A DNA stretch of 64,000 nt from Semisulcospira habei. Lineage: Eukaryota > Mollusca > Gastropoda > Semisulcospiridae. Position 1 is the first letter of the stretch. Each line of letters starts with the position of its first letter. Under the pieces are notes generated by a model that saw only the letters and a program-made list of their open reading frames with translations, was not told where the DNA came from and did not search any database. A program made the translations under genes and the position numbers. The DNA lies in contig BTPG01000007.1 in assembly GCA_036245525.1 (NCBI GenBank), positions 164,313,894 through 164,377,893 on the forward strand, in the 5' to 3' direction. This document shows positions 10,429 through 21,063 of the stretch, in pieces.

Positions 10429-10642
10429 TTAGCTCATTCTGCCAGCGACACACCACAGCAAGATATGGCTCGACCATGATAGTTCAAGGGTGGTGGCAGA
10501 ATAGCTTGGCGCCCTTAGGCGCCGAGCTATTCTGCCACCACCCTTGAACTATCATGGTCGATCTGTCTCCTGAATTGTAATGCAGTCCTCAGAGGATAAC
10601 TCCAAAATGTGGGTATTTCGTACCTCGGGCACAATGAGTTAA
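10429..10642. mobile_element. Family A MITE, complete
   Basis: TTAGCTCATTCTGCC (mutated TTAA) to CACAATGAGTTAA, 214 bp. The stem 10471-10560 spans about 43 bp per arm. Confidence 0.8.
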
Positions 10643-10766
10643 AAGCTTAATTTTAACGTCTCTTCACTGCCACCGAGATCAAGAACTGCGCGTCTGATGA
10701 GACTGCACACTGACCGACATTCGAGTGAGGAACACAGATGTACAGCTGACCATAAAGGACATAGGA

Positions 10767-10839
10767 CTGACAAGAGACCTAAATCTTCATGAGCCGCCGC
10801 GACAACGGGAGCTCAAGAGGGTCATTACGTCTCGTGCAG
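10767..10839. mobile_element. Family B hairpin, diverged
   Basis: Both arms are present with many substitutions. It directly precedes a much cleaner family A element. Confidence 0.6.
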
Positions 10840-10844
10840 CTGGG

Positions 10845-11058
10845 TTCACTCATTCTACCCCAGACACACCACAGCAAGATAAAGATCGACGACGATAGTT
10901 CAAGGGTGATGCCAGAATAGCTTGGCGCCTATGGGCGCCAAGCTATTCTGGCATCACCCTTGAACTATCGTCGTCGATCTGTGTCCTGCACTGCAATGCA
11001 GTCTTCAGAGGACAACGGCAAGATTTGGGGATTTCGGTGTTGGGGTTGAATGAGTTAA
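10845..11058. mobile_element. Family A MITE, complete
   Basis: TTCACTCATTCTACCCC to TTGAATGAGTTAA. The stem 10883-10980 is nearly perfect for 47 bp, extending into GATCGACGACGATAG and its complement. Confidence 0.85.
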
Positions 11059-11287
11059 AGGGTATAGGCACTATAAGTAGGCACTGCCTTACACCAAGCG
11101 CTAAACGAAACAGGCGGCACATGTCTGAGCTTTCACGGTTGAACTAAATTGACTCGCACGTAACTGAAGGGCGAGTTCTTGATATGTCATTGTTCAATAT
11201 AACCCGAAGCTCAGTGCCTGTACGGGCCAACTATTGATACTGATAGCAAATGTATGTTGTTCTTGGAACAAAGGGGTATAACTGCTA

Positions 11288-11322
11288 TGATAGTTCAAGG
11301 GTGGTGCCAGAATCGCTTAGAT
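11288..11322 (+). mobile_element. Family A left arm only
   Basis: GATAGTTCAAGGGTGGTGCC matches the arm, then the sequence diverges with no right arm. Confidence 0.6.
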
Positions 11323-11370
11323 CCCAGGACAGGTGAAAAACAGGTAAAAGTGGGTGCAAAGAAGGGACAC

Positions 11371-11462
11371 AACTGTGCCGTGATAGGCCAAGACCACAGA
11401 TCTAATTGGCCCGGCATTTATGCCAGGCCAATTAGATCTATGATCTTTGGTCTATGACGGTA
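11371..11462. repeat. Imperfect palindrome
   Basis: GATCTAATTGGCC and GGCCAATTAGATC flank a short loop, with outer GTGCCGTGATAG and CTATGACGGTAC. The GATCTATGATCTTTGGTC segment resembles one in the tandem array at 62641-63732. Confidence 0.65.
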
Positions 11463-12340
11463 CAGATTTTCAACTGTCATGTCATAGATATAGTACTTAA
11501 TTGTGCCAGATCAATTAGTCTATATGATTTTTGCCCAATGACGATATAGTTGTCTCCTTAACTAGCACATGTATACTGCACCGACATATTTTCAAAGACC
11601 GCGTCGGCAATAATTATTGTGTACAGTCTTTGATACTTCTTACCTTGCTGTAAGTAGGTCTGCTGGCTCTCCGAGTCAAATGGATGTGTTTTTCTGCGTC
11701 CGTCTGTTTCCGACATTCATCTCTCCTACGTACCCCGACGACATCCTTTCCTCCCCCCCCCCCCCCCCCCCACACACACACACATACCTCCCACCCCTGC
11801 CCCCGTCCCCTTTTCCGAACACCTCTCCCCCACCACTCACAAACCCACATGTTTTCTGACAAAGACAAAACGTTTTTTCATCTCCCATTCACAAAAGGCT
11901 AAAGAAAACTAGCAAAGCTTCAAGGCAAAAGCGTTCACGATAGCTTACACACGGGGAATACATTGCTGCATCTGTGCATTACCTGCAATTTTCACTTCCA
12001 AGGGCCACACGGTCAAACAGCACCGTCTTCTACGGACTGCGTACACAAGTCGCGAGAGACGGATCAACCGTGTGCCCAATGGCAGGGAAGAGGTTAATTT
12101 CTACTACCAGTCAGCTATCATGGTCTATTACAGGTGACCAGTATCATGCAGCTCGCCGGCCTCAGATATGAAACAGCTGTAGAATTTTCTTGTAGCAATA
12201 TACTTGACTGCACGTTGCGTCATACCGTGTAACCTCAAAAGCTCAAGGGTGCAGTCCGATTTGCGCTCAATGACTCTTTGCGTGGATGCTAAACCCCAGA
12301 AACGAGCGGACAACTCGCTAATAAACATCAGTAAGAAAAA
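11463..12340. other. No gene; CA-rich and poly(C) tract at 11750-11840
   Basis: A C-rich/CA tract at 11751-11840 gives proline-rich frames by composition only. Other sequence is unassigned. Confidence 0.4.
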
Positions 12341-12344
12341 GGTC

Positions 12345-12445
12345 ATCAGGCCTACGCCGGCAGCACTGATTAGGTCCCGCGCACATGCGTGCACGCATGT
12401 GCGCGGGGCCAAAAGCTGCGACTCAGTGATGATGACCGAAAACCT
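12345..12445. mobile_element. Family E foldback
   Basis: The central CGCGCACATGCGTGCACGCA palindrome is perfect and the outer GGTCATCAGG/GATGATGACC arms pair. Confidence 0.6.
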
Positions 12446-12689
12446 GTTGCCGCTCACGAATTAGTTAACCTGACGTCAGAATAGATACAAACAAGTAAAC
12501 AATTTGCAACTTATCTTGATGCAACATGCAGAAGGTGTGACAAAAAAGGAACAGTAGATGACACTTGAAACTCATAGTGAGTCATCAAAGAAGTAACACA
12601 CGTGACGTCACGTAAATGTCAAAAGGAGGACCCACAATAGGCCTAAACTGACTGACACAGGCATGTTCCTTTTTTTTTTCTGGAACAGT

Positions 12690-12800
12690 CTCAAAACGCA
12701 ACAGGTCCTAGGCCCGAGGTCGGCTCGGCAGCCCTGACAACAAGCCACTGAGGAAGGCCAACTGCGGCCGACGCAGGAGCGGTCCGAGGACATTTCGCCC
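12690..12800. mobile_element. Family E foldback, diverged
   Basis: GTCCTAGGCCCGAGGTCGGC pairs imperfectly with GCGGCCGACGCAGGAGCG and GGTCCGAGGAC. Confidence 0.45.
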
Positions 12801-13021
12801 ACTAGCGTCAGGTCAGTACGAATGCGCACTTCCCTTGTCTTCAGACAGGCGGAGGCGCAATTTGGGCAGCTGTGGAAACTCAAATACGAACACAGAAAGA
12901 AACTTCAATGGACGCTTACAGCGCTGTTGCCGTAGAGTCTCTTAGTGAAGACTGACAAAAACATCAGCAACCGAGCTGGCAACGTAAAGGTAGAGATTCT
13001 CATGAGCCATTGCGATGAGGG

Positions 13022-13088
13022 GGCAAGAGGCATAGATTCTCATGAGCCCCTGCGGTCGCAGGGGCTCATGAGAATCTATGTCTCTTGC
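13022..13088. mobile_element. Family B hairpin
   Basis: A perfect 31-bp stem around CGGTCG. A duplicate fragment of the left arm (AGATTCTCATGAGCC) sits just upstream at about 12993-13008. Confidence 0.85.
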
Positions 13089-13339
13089 AAATGGATGGGA
13101 CGTACAGTCTGTTTGATGTTGTAGAATAGATACGAACCTTACGATGGCATTAAACTAAAAAGAGCTGGATACAGGTACATGTTTATCAACACATCTGTAG
13201 TTGAAGTGCGTGTTTCTGTGTTCAGTTAGAAAATAATGTGGAGTTTGTCAGTCAGTCAGTCTGTCAGTAGCTTCTGTTTGGCAGTTATGTATAAGTAAGG
13301 CAGTCACCTACTCACCCACCGACGCACTCTCTCATTCAA

Positions 13340-13343
<4 letters not shown>

Positions 13344-13426
<83 letters not shown>
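13344..13426. repeat. (CT)n microsatellite
   Basis: About 41 CT units. Confidence 0.95.
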
Positions 13427-13429
<3 letters not shown>

Positions 13430-13773
13430 GGGCCAAGAAACATAACTAAATCTAAAGACACAAAATACCAGTATAACCACATAGCTATAACAAAACAAAA
13501 TGATGCCATGACCAGTTCAACGACCAATGTCCCCATTTATGCAAGGGACACTGATATAAATGGGGCCAGACGAACGCTTGAGGTGTGTTGCATCTTTCAG
13601 TCGCCCATTACTAAAATCTAGCGAGACATTTATCTAAAGAGTGAAGTTAATACTTATCTGCACTCTGGATTATTCAGTTAACTAAATAGAGTATACACAC
13701 TCTCAAAGTGAAAATGTAATTATCTAAACACTTATCTACAATCTAAAATTAGGTCTGATCTAACAAAGTGAAA

Positions 13774-13980
13774 TTAACCCCTTCCCTGCCAATGGATGTA
13801 TATTATTTTGTTTCTGAAATCTGTGTGCACTAAACGACCAAAATCCAAACAATATGGACACAAAGCGATCTCAGCAAGAGGCAATAATCCTCATGAGCCC
13901 CCGCAGTCGCGGGGGCTCATGAGGATCTATGCCTCTTGCAGTTAGATCGTGTTCACTTTTTATCGCAGTGAAAGTGTTAG
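13774..13980. mobile_element. Family B MITE, complete
   Basis: TTAACCCCTTCCCTGCC to ATCGCAGTGAAAGTGTTAG, with hairpin core 13873-13939. Its right TTAA is shared with the family A element that starts at 13977. Confidence 0.85.
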
Positions 13981-14185
13981 CCCATTCAGCCTTGACGCAC
14001 TACAGCAGGAGATGGGTCGACCATGATTCAAGTAGCGCCAGATTAGCTTGGCGCCTGTCGGCGCCAAGCTAATCTGGCACTACCCTTGAATTATCATGGT
14101 CGATCCATCTCCTGCAGCAAGTGCATATTCGTTAGATGACGCCTCCAAAATTTGGGAAATACGTGCGCCGGGCTGAATGAGTTAA
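13977..14185. mobile_element. Family A MITE, complete, inserted at the end of a family B MITE
   Basis: Begins TTAGCCCATTCAGCC and ends GGGCTGAATGAGTTAA. The left arm has lost a few bases of GGGT. The element lies 63 bp beyond the LHFPL exon's donor site, in what should be its first intron. Confidence 0.85.
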
Positions 14186-14247
14186 TACTCATCAAAAATC
14201 GAAAAGTAACACTTACATCAAATATAAGATATCAAATTAACACTCAC

Positions 14248-15595
14248 CAGCTATAGCCTGTAGATACCCAGCCACCAGCGAGACTCTGTGTGTGTGTTTC
14301 TCAGCCATGCCCAAGTTGGACAGCGCCAGAAATGAAGACACGCAAAGCAACACACACCCGGCGCCGTACAGCACACACCCGGCCTGCCACGCGCCAGAGG
14401 GTATGTTCCCAAGATGGTGATAACCTCCGTAAGCCGAGCACACCTCCCGGGTAGCTTCTGTCTGGGTCTCCAAGAAACAGTAGCTGACCATACCGAAGGT
14501 GTGCACGAGATCCACGTGCATGACCCAGAAAGGCTGCAGGAAAGCAAAGGTGCAAGTCCCGGCGACTAATACAGTGAGCAGAGACCACAGCAGCAGAATT
14601 GGCGACACTCCTTTCTGGGGTTCCTCATTTTCTGGGGTCGTGGCCGACGCCGATGTGTTGGTGGTTGTCGGGGAACCGGTGGAGGTGGTGGTGGTGGTGA
14701 CGGTGGTGGTGGGGGTGGGGGAGGAGTTGTCACCGCGGATGTAGGTGATCGTGGATTTTTCGCTGACGCACGCAGGATTTCGGGTGCGGTTGGTTGGGGT
14801 TGGAGACACATTTCCGCTGACTCTGCTGGACAGATTTCTCAGAGACTCCAAGGAGGGTTTTTCCGAAAAACGGTCCTTTGAGTCTCTGAAAAATCCTTCC
14901 TTTGGGTCACCTAAACATCCGTCCTTCGAGTCAATGAAATAACCCTCCTTCGAGTCTCTGAGAAACGTTTCCTTGTTGTCCCTCACAACCCCATCTTTAG
15001 AGTCTCTTTTGCGGCCATCTTGGAAGTCTCTGACTAAATAGCATGGAATGTTGCCACTGTGAGCTAAGCCACCTCCATGAACACTGCATGCGTTGACAGA
15101 CGGCATCTGCATACTGCTAGACGTCGAGTCTCGGTAAGAAAGTCTGCCAGACGCCATGTTGCTTCCTATTCTGGAGCCCTTCTGCATGCAGCTTCCGGTA
15201 GGGTGAACCTCCTTGTGCACGCAGCCACCGGTATTATTTACAGTGCCGGTGGCTGCGTGCGCAAGGGGGTTAACCTCTCGTTCATTATAACCGCTTCCTA
15301 CCCCAACACTACAAGCGCACACAGTGGGAACAGCAAAGATTGGCTCCGGGTCAAAGTTCCCCGTGGAAGCCATGCACACTATTTCATCTCCATTGTCGTT
15401 GTCGCTGGCCGTGGTAGTGAAGCTCGTGGCGGTGGTGTCGTCGTCGTTGTTGACTGTCGTGTCGTTGCTGGTGCTGGTGGAGGAATCCACCAGAAAGTGG
15501 TACTTCCGGTGCTCACGGACATGGCGGAGAGGCAGACGCTCAGATCGGTCCGCGCGACTCATTTGGCGGTTCACAATAGTCGGCGCTACCGTCAT
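14248..15595 (-). CDS. LHFPL-family tetraspan membrane protein, first coding exon
   Basis: The exon codes 449 residues and ends at a CTG|GTGAGT donor, splitting a glycine codon after its first base. Residues about 330-352 form membrane segment 1 (ILLLWSLLTVLVAG...FLQPFW). An extracellular loop follows with FGMVSYCF (C373) and VCSAY (C386). Segment 2 (SGAWQAGCVLYGAGCVLL) spans about 400-427, and segment 3 opens with LVAGYLQAIAG. The order W..Q.F, cysteine pair, then SG.WQA..VL.G.G..LL is diagnostic of lipoma-HMGIC-fusion-partner-like proteins, four-pass proteins that in vertebrates include hair-cell and synaptic subunits. Family members are usually 200-250 residues, whereas this one has an unusual extension of about 327 residues. 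The extension is rich in Ser/Thr/Asn/Asp and carries about eight imperfect RDSKDG-type repeats (about residues 195-250). The ATG at 15595 is the first in frame after an upstream TGA. Later exons are not identified in the window. Confidence 0.85.
14655..14740. repeat. Trinucleotide-rich coding repeat
   Basis: GGTGGT-type repeats inside the LHFPL exon encode its Thr/Pro/Ser-rich linker (minus strand). They also create spurious valine-rich frames on the plus strand. Confidence 0.7.
14860..15030 (-). repeat. Tandem ~27-30-bp coding repeat (RDSKDG units)
   Basis: Repeated GAGACTC/TCTTTG-like units on the minus strand encode RDSKDG, RDSKEG, IDSKDG and GDPKEG. They make a highly charged, probably disordered segment in the N-terminal extension. 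Confidence 0.75.
15202..15275. repeat. Foldback repeat inside LHFPL coding sequence
   Basis: Arms of 30 bp (15202-15231 and 15246-15275) pair with three mismatches around a 14-base loop. A second copy lies at 39687-39760, outside any gene, with the same GTGCAYGCNGCCAC arms and loop. The dispersed repeat supplies the HAATGTVNNTGGCVHK part of the protein. Confidence 0.75.
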
Positions 15596-15599
15596 GTCA

Positions 15600-15800
15600 T
15601 AAGGACTGAGGGTTCGAATCCTTTCTCCACTGTAAAGGTGATATCAACAAAGATACATCGTAGAGAAAAGTGTATATTCAATACACTAATTTGTTTCAGA
15701 CAGGGTATTGAAGTCCTTTTCCCACTGTGAAGCTAATATCAAAGACGGCACATCGTACAGGGAGTGTTTTCAGTTCGCTGATATTTTTTGTCCTCCAAGC
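15600..15800. repeat. Two diverged tandem units upstream of LHFPL
   Basis: TCCTTTCTCCACTGTAAAGG and TCCTTTTCCCACTGTGAAG mark two units about 105 bp apart. The TTTTCCCACTG motif also occurs in the degenerate array at 27950-28800. Confidence 0.5.
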
Positions 15801-15870
15801 AAATCTGGAAAGGAATGGCAAAGACATGTTGAAATTGAAAAATAAAGTCCAGAAGCACTCAATGTCGATT

Positions 15871-16012
15871 TGGGGAGTACTCCCCATATAGACCGACTCG
15901 GGGAGTACGCCACAAGTACATTTCTATTCAAATGAGATGCTAAAGCATCTCATTTGAATATAAATGTACTTGTGGCGTTCTCCCCGAGTGGGTCTATCTA
16001 GGGAGTTGTCCC
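15871..16012. repeat. 142-bp palindrome
   Basis: The arms contain GGGAGTACKCCACAAGTACA and AAATGAGATGC with their inverse complements. The centre TAAA is flanked by GATGC/GCATC. Mismatches are few. It lies about 280 bp upstream of the LHFPL start codon. Confidence 0.8.
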
Positions 16013-16101
16013 GCAAAAGGCACGGGGCGATACTGATTTGTCAATACATCGAAAATAAAGATATGTTGCCAAGCATAATATAAAATCTGAGAATGAAATG
16101 T

Positions 16102-16172
16102 CATGTGCTGGGGATCTGTGATTCAGGACGTAACGCAAACAGCCATAAGATCCAAATCACAAAGCCGCACAC
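16102..16172. mobile_element. Family C hairpin, diverged
   Basis: GATCTGTGATTCAGGACGTA pairs weakly with TAAGATCCAAATCACAAAG. A further half copy is at 16312-16340. Confidence 0.5.
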
Positions 16173-16465
16173 ACAAAGTTGCGTCCACACACATAGCATT
16201 TACAAAGCCGCCCGCGGCGGTATTCACGGGTACTCAAGCTCCCGTGCGCCGAACTACACAAAATTTACACCCAAAGTCTATAGATCTGTTCAGGACGCAG
16301 GATGCAGCAACGTGCGGGTCTGTGATTTTGGACCTTAGGGCTATACCACAAAAACGGATGTCGCAGATTACTTGCGTCATTTTGGGAGGAGATGATATTT
16401 TGATAGAGAGCTCACAGGCAATTGATTGTCAAGCTTTGAGAGAGACCTAGTCGGTTTACACTAGG

Positions 16466-16615
16466 ACACAATGCAAAATAGTACACAAACCAAGGGGAAT
16501 CACTCAACGCTGGACAGACAAACAGTTAGATCCCCTGCCCCCGCCTATCAGGCACCCAATCGCCAGCCCACAGAGAAATACGCAGGTATAGAACAAGACG
16601 ATCATTTGCATCCTC
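16466..16615 (+). repeat. Conserved dispersed repeat R105, copy 1
   Basis: CGCTGGACAGACAAACAGTT through GATCATTTGCATCCTC. Copy 2 (45559-45666) differs at only a few positions and copy 3 (52650-52785) is inverted. Copies 1 and 3 also share an extension containing AGTACACAAACCAAG. Confidence 0.8.
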
Positions 16616-16750
16616 TAAAAGAATGCATCAGGTCTCTTATATAACCCATGTCTTTCTCCGGAACTTAGGAAGTAGGCAGGAGAAACATACATACACAAAC
16701 ATGACAATGCAAAATAGTTTTCTAGTCTGTGAGCGTTGACTTCAGAGACG

Positions 16751-16985
16751 TTAACTCATTTAACCCCAAGGCCGTATTTCCCACATTTTGGAGGTGTCAC
16801 GTAACAAGTATAAACCAGCTACAGGAGATGAACAGACCAGGATAATTCAAGAGTATTGCCTGAATAGCCTTACGCCATCAACAAGATAATTCAAGGGTAG
16901 TGCCAGAATAACCTGGCGCCTGATGGCGCCAGGCTAACCTGGCACTAGCCTTGAATTATCTTGGTCGATCCACCTCTCGCTGTCG
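16751..16985. mobile_element. Family A MITE, right part replaced by a SINE
   Basis: TTAACTCATTTAACCCC starts the element. The core 16882-16963 has AGATAATTCAAGGG arms, and a second partial left arm lies at 16838-16870. The expected right terminus is missing, and the SINE at 16988 starts where it should be. Confidence 0.65.
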
Positions 16986-16987
16986 TG

Positions 16988-17393
16988 CGTCAGGAATAAA
17001 TAAAATAAATAAATAAATAAATCAGCGCATTAAATAGGCGCTTTATCCCAATTGAAAATCGGCTCAATGCGCCGCCGCGAACTGAACCCAACAAACACGC
17101 TCACGTGAATAAACACAGAACATTCAAGTGGTGCTAAGGGCAAGCTCAAGCGAGCTACTGAAGTTTTGGAAATTCAAATCGTTATATTTTAAAAGGTGAT
17201 TAAGTGGGCTGAAATTGATACCAAAGTCATTGTGGAGGAAGAGCCAGAGTTCCCGGTGAAAGAACCCCCGACGGTCCGACGGAATTAACGGTGACACTGA
17301 CTAGAGGAGAAAACACCGGGACCGGGTATCGAACCTCGCACCTCTAGCATTGGTGGCAGGCGCTTTTACGGCTGCGTCCCGGACCGCCCCTGG
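16988..17393 (-). mobile_element. tRNA-derived SINE, full length
   Basis: Read on the minus strand: a head GGGGCGGTCCGGGACGCAGC with box A-like and GGTTCGATACC-like box B segments, then a body with GGGTTCTTTCACCGGGAACT and TCAGTAGCTCGCTTGAGC-type segments, then a (TTTA)n tail at 16999-17021. Copies lie at 48294-48690 (plus strand) and 37211-37431 (minus, 5'-truncated). Confidence 0.8.
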
Positions 17394-17399
17394 CTATGA

Positions 17400-17757
17400 G
17401 ACGACAAGCGTATTGTGACAAAACACAGAAAGTTAGCAAAACTGAAACGTCTTTTAACCACCCCACCCCCCAACGCCTCAGTTCCACGCAGACCTTGATG
17501 TGTCACAAAAATGTGTCATTACAAAAATTATCATTGCGTGAATGCCTTGTCAAAATCACACAAGCCTAACACTACTCTATGATGAGGTGCCTGTGACTGA
17601 ATGTGCTGAGATGAAAATGCATAACCAAGCAACGCAGACACATGGAGCGGGCTGGCATGTGCACGCTATGCAATGGTAAACTTGTGAATGATAGAGCAAT
17701 CAAAAATTGTCACTTAAACGCATTCCCATCTCAAATTAAGGAAGGCCCAGAGCCGAG
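17400..17757. other. No gene recognised
   Basis: Unassigned sequence between the SINE and a family B element. Confidence 0.35.
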
Positions 17758-17831
17758 TTAACTCAGCAAGAGGCACAGATTCTTATCAGCCCCTGCGGAG
17801 GCAGGGGCTCATGAGAATCTATGCCTCTTGC
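17758..17831. mobile_element. Family B hairpin
   Basis: TTAACTCAGCAAGAGG places a TTAA unusually close to the hairpin. The arms pair over about 30 bp with two mismatches. Confidence 0.75.
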
Positions 17832-18226
17832 GCCGATGACCAGGGTGACGTAGGTGTTTCCACATTCATGTAATAGCCATTCTGCCACGGCTATTTTACA
17901 ACATTAGCGGCAGAATATGTGTGAAAATCACCCGAAAGTCGGCAATACATTTGCATATGCATCAAACGCGCGGATGTTACAAATCAGGAAAAAAGGTTTG
18001 AAAAAATCGATCCATTGGTTTGCGATATATTTCGCCAGCAAACAGTTTCCGATCGGGACAGACAGACACACAATACAAGGACTGACAAACACGCTCACCC
18101 ACACAGACTGTAAATCCACTATTCCATTCCCCCGCTTATGGATTTTCCGCGTATCGACGAGATTTTTATGAAACATACTTGTGGCATTGTTATTTTGTTA
18201 ATACCAGAATCGTTGGGTAAGCAAGC

Positions 18227-18358
<132 letters not shown>

Positions 18359-18365
18359 TTTATCC

Positions 18366-18508
<143 letters not shown>

Positions 18509-18912
18509 TCATACTGTAACCTCAAACCCTAAGAACCTCTCTGTCTCAGAGCCCCCCTCCCCCCCCCCCCCCCCTATCTGTCTGTCTGACTGTCGGCCAT
18601 GATGGATCGTCACGTGATGACCACAAGTCCACGCCATTTCCGGTCAATCCCATCTGGCTTTGCGATCGGTTCTCCGGCAGGCGCGCAGTCACAGCTTGAT
18701 ACCCTTGTTTTACCTTATCGTCGTGAGGACAAAGATGCAACTGAACGTTTACAGTGACAGAATCTTCACAACAGAGGTGAAATGCCGAAGTTTTAACTCT
18801 CACAATGACAGAAAAATCTACGTTCGAATACAGCGTTTATGCGAAAAGTTAATGAAAGCCTTTCATTAACTTTCAAACACATTTCGGAAATGTGTTTGAT
18901 ACGGTTCAAATT

Positions 18913-18962
18913 GACAAGAGTCCCTGCAATTGCAGGGACTCATGAGGATCTATGCCTCTTGC
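18913..18962. mobile_element. Family B hairpin, left arm mostly deleted
   Basis: CAAGAGTCCCTGCAATTGCA is followed by a full right arm, ACTCATGAGGATCTATGCC. Confidence 0.7.
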
Positions 18963-19185
18963 AGTCTGTTGGGGTTTTGCTGAAGGTTTGCGCGTGGACT
19001 CTGATATTTCATCTTTCGAGTTGGCCGGAATGAGAAAGGCGAGTGGTGGATAGGGAGTGTGGCAGGGCAGAGGTGAGAAGCTAAAAGGGACGGGATGGGA
19101 AGATAAATCACTAGACTTGTGATTACTGAGGTTCAAATGTTGATTAACGGAGGTCAGTTGTGGTGACAGGTTTTTTAATTTTAAA

Positions 19186-19745
19186 AAAATTCTGTAAAAG
19201 CAACTCTGCAAAGTAGAAACTTGAATGAAAAACAAAAGGGACGACAACTTCGCAGAAATGACGCGGTCTCGAAAAACAAGGTACAAGTTGATTATAAACG
19301 AAAGGGAGACAACTTTGCAACAACAACAACAACACAAAAAGTAGTCCAAATCTTAATTTTAATGGAGACTATTTTGCAAAACCAACAAGAGAAGACATTC
19401 TCGAAACGCATCAAGGTAGACAATCGATTTTTATAAGGAAGAGAACTTAGCATTAACTTACGAGCAGAAGACCGATTTCTCGAAATGCATGAGGCAGACG
19501 ATTGAAATATTAAAAAGAGAAACAGTTTTGTAACAACTTGACAAACACGAGAAAAGAAATCTCGAACAACAACACGGTTGAAACCTGAATCAGTTTTAAC
19601 GGAAGAACGTGAACCATCGCAACAGCGATCAACTTCATCAAGGCAGACTGCCAATTGAAATTTTACAAAGAGCCTGTTTGCAGCCACGACTCTCAGAGGA
19701 AACTTTGCAACAGCAGTCACTGAAGAGAAGGCACTTCTCGTGGAA
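19186..19745. repeat. Degenerate tandem array
   Basis: Recurring ATTTCTCGAAAYGCATSARG, CARGGCAGACNATTG and TTTTGCAACAAC motifs at irregular 70-135 bp spacing suggest an old array. No gene is evident. Confidence 0.5.
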
Positions 19746-19795
19746 CAAACGCGCGCTAGTCAAGTTTACTTTTGTGTACCGTTTAATGGCGTGAC

Positions 19796-19864
19796 GCGTG
19801 CTGGTCTGTGAATTTGGACCTTACGGCCTGTGGCCGTAAGGTCCAATTTCACAGACCAGCACGC
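19796..19864. mobile_element. Family C hairpin element
   Basis: Arms of 32 bp with one pair of compensating changes (AATTTGG/CCAATTT), so base pairing is kept while the sequence differs from the family. Confidence 0.85.
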
Positions 19865-20024
19865 AATCTGTTCCTGAGAGGGGCGGAAGTGTACGGGAGG
19901 TCCGTGCGGTACCAGGGACAGTTCCTGTTATGTGTTGACTGGCGCCTTTTAACGCACACACTGATTGAAGTGGAAGTTAGTATTGGGAGAACGGGGATGG
20001 CAGAGAAGGGAGGGGGGGGGGGGG

Positions 20025-20028
<4 letters not shown>

Positions 20029-20090
<62 letters not shown>
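20029..20090. repeat. G run followed by (GA)n
   Basis: Seventeen Gs followed by about 31 GA units. Confidence 0.95.
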
Positions 20091-20094
<4 letters not shown>

Positions 20095-20141
20095 GTGAAC
20101 CTGTTTAGTGCCGCTACAAAATTTGCGGGACATCACCCGTC

Positions 20142-20209
20142 TGCAAAAGGCATAGATCCTCATGAGCCCCCGCAACCGCGGGGGTTCATGAGGATCTATG
20201 TCTCTTGCT
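20142..20209. mobile_element. Family B hairpin
   Basis: CATAGATCCTCATGAGCCCC arm, perfect over 25 bp, loop AACC. Confidence 0.85.
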
Positions 20210-20569
20210 AAAACCACTTTGAAGCCATGTTCCTGGGAAAGCATTTCGACGCAAAATTAACAAAGATTACAGAAGCAGTCTGCGTCAAAATGAACTAACG
20301 AAGTGAATCGGATTTATTTTCCAATAGTGCTAATCAAACTAAACACAGGTAATGCCATTTGTTAAACCTGCCTTTGCTACAACGACTGAAACAGAAGCGA
20401 CAGGAGTACAAAATATACAGCAATGAAAAAATAAATCGTAAAGTACAGGAGCCGGAACAGAGGAGCTGAACTAATTTAAACTGAATTGAAGTAAATAAAC
20501 TTTATTCAACGGTGGACACGGGAAAGCCTCTGTTACAGTCTGTCTTTGAATACAATGGCAAATTACATG

Positions 20570-20572
<3 letters not shown>

Positions 20573-20662
<90 letters not shown>
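20573..20662. repeat. (GA)n microsatellite
   Basis: About 45 GA units, followed by G-rich sequence at 20745-20785. Confidence 0.95.
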
Positions 20663-20666
<4 letters not shown>

Positions 20667-20994
20667 CTTGAAAGACAATGTTATTTCCTGCCACTACGAG
20701 TGATTTGGGAGGTAGGGTGAGTGCGGGGTTGTGCCGATTGGTGGGAGAGGGGGGGGGGCGGGGGGGGGTGCTGGGGGGGGGGGGTTAAGGAAGAAGGTGG
20801 TAGTGGCAGTCAGTGGTAGTGAGGCGGCGGTGGAGGTGGACAATTCAATCCTCAATCCCACTGCCTCTTCAAATGGTTTACTCTCTCCCTTCTACTACTG
20901 CTGTCTTAGTGCAGAACCGCAAAGTAAAGCCATGACTAAAGCCTCCTTTTGCAGAACTGACCATCTGCTGTACTGACAATCATCGACTACTGGC

Positions 20995-21062
20995 GCTCAA
21001 AGGTGGTGACTGATTAGCTGCCTTTACTGAGGCGCCAAGCTAATCAGGCACCACCTTTGAGC
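20995..21062. mobile_element. Family A hairpin, diverged
   Basis: GCTCAAAGGTGGTGACTGAT pairs with ATCAGGCACCACCTTTGAGC. The flanks are decayed. Confidence 0.7.
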
Positions 21063-21063
21063 T

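Noticed and set aside
12128..12457. Possible later LHFPL exon on the minus strand (hydrophobic LMTFFLLMF segment)
   Set aside because: The frame crosses a perfect CGCGCACATGCG palindrome of family E and lacks the family's conserved P.GW motif and an acceptor in phase.
12608..12883. Minus-strand cysteine-rich frame (91 residues)
   Set aside because: It overlaps a family E foldback, and its cysteines follow no known pattern.
15607..15625. GGTTCGAATCC box B-like sequence, possible tRNA gene
   Set aside because: There is no matching box A at the right distance and no acceptor stem. It belongs to a local tandem repeat.
15077..15730. 217-residue open frame on the plus strand over the LHFPL exon
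   Set aside because: It is the antisense shadow of the LHFPL coding exon, with no domain of its own. The minus-strand frame has the tetraspan signature and a proper donor.
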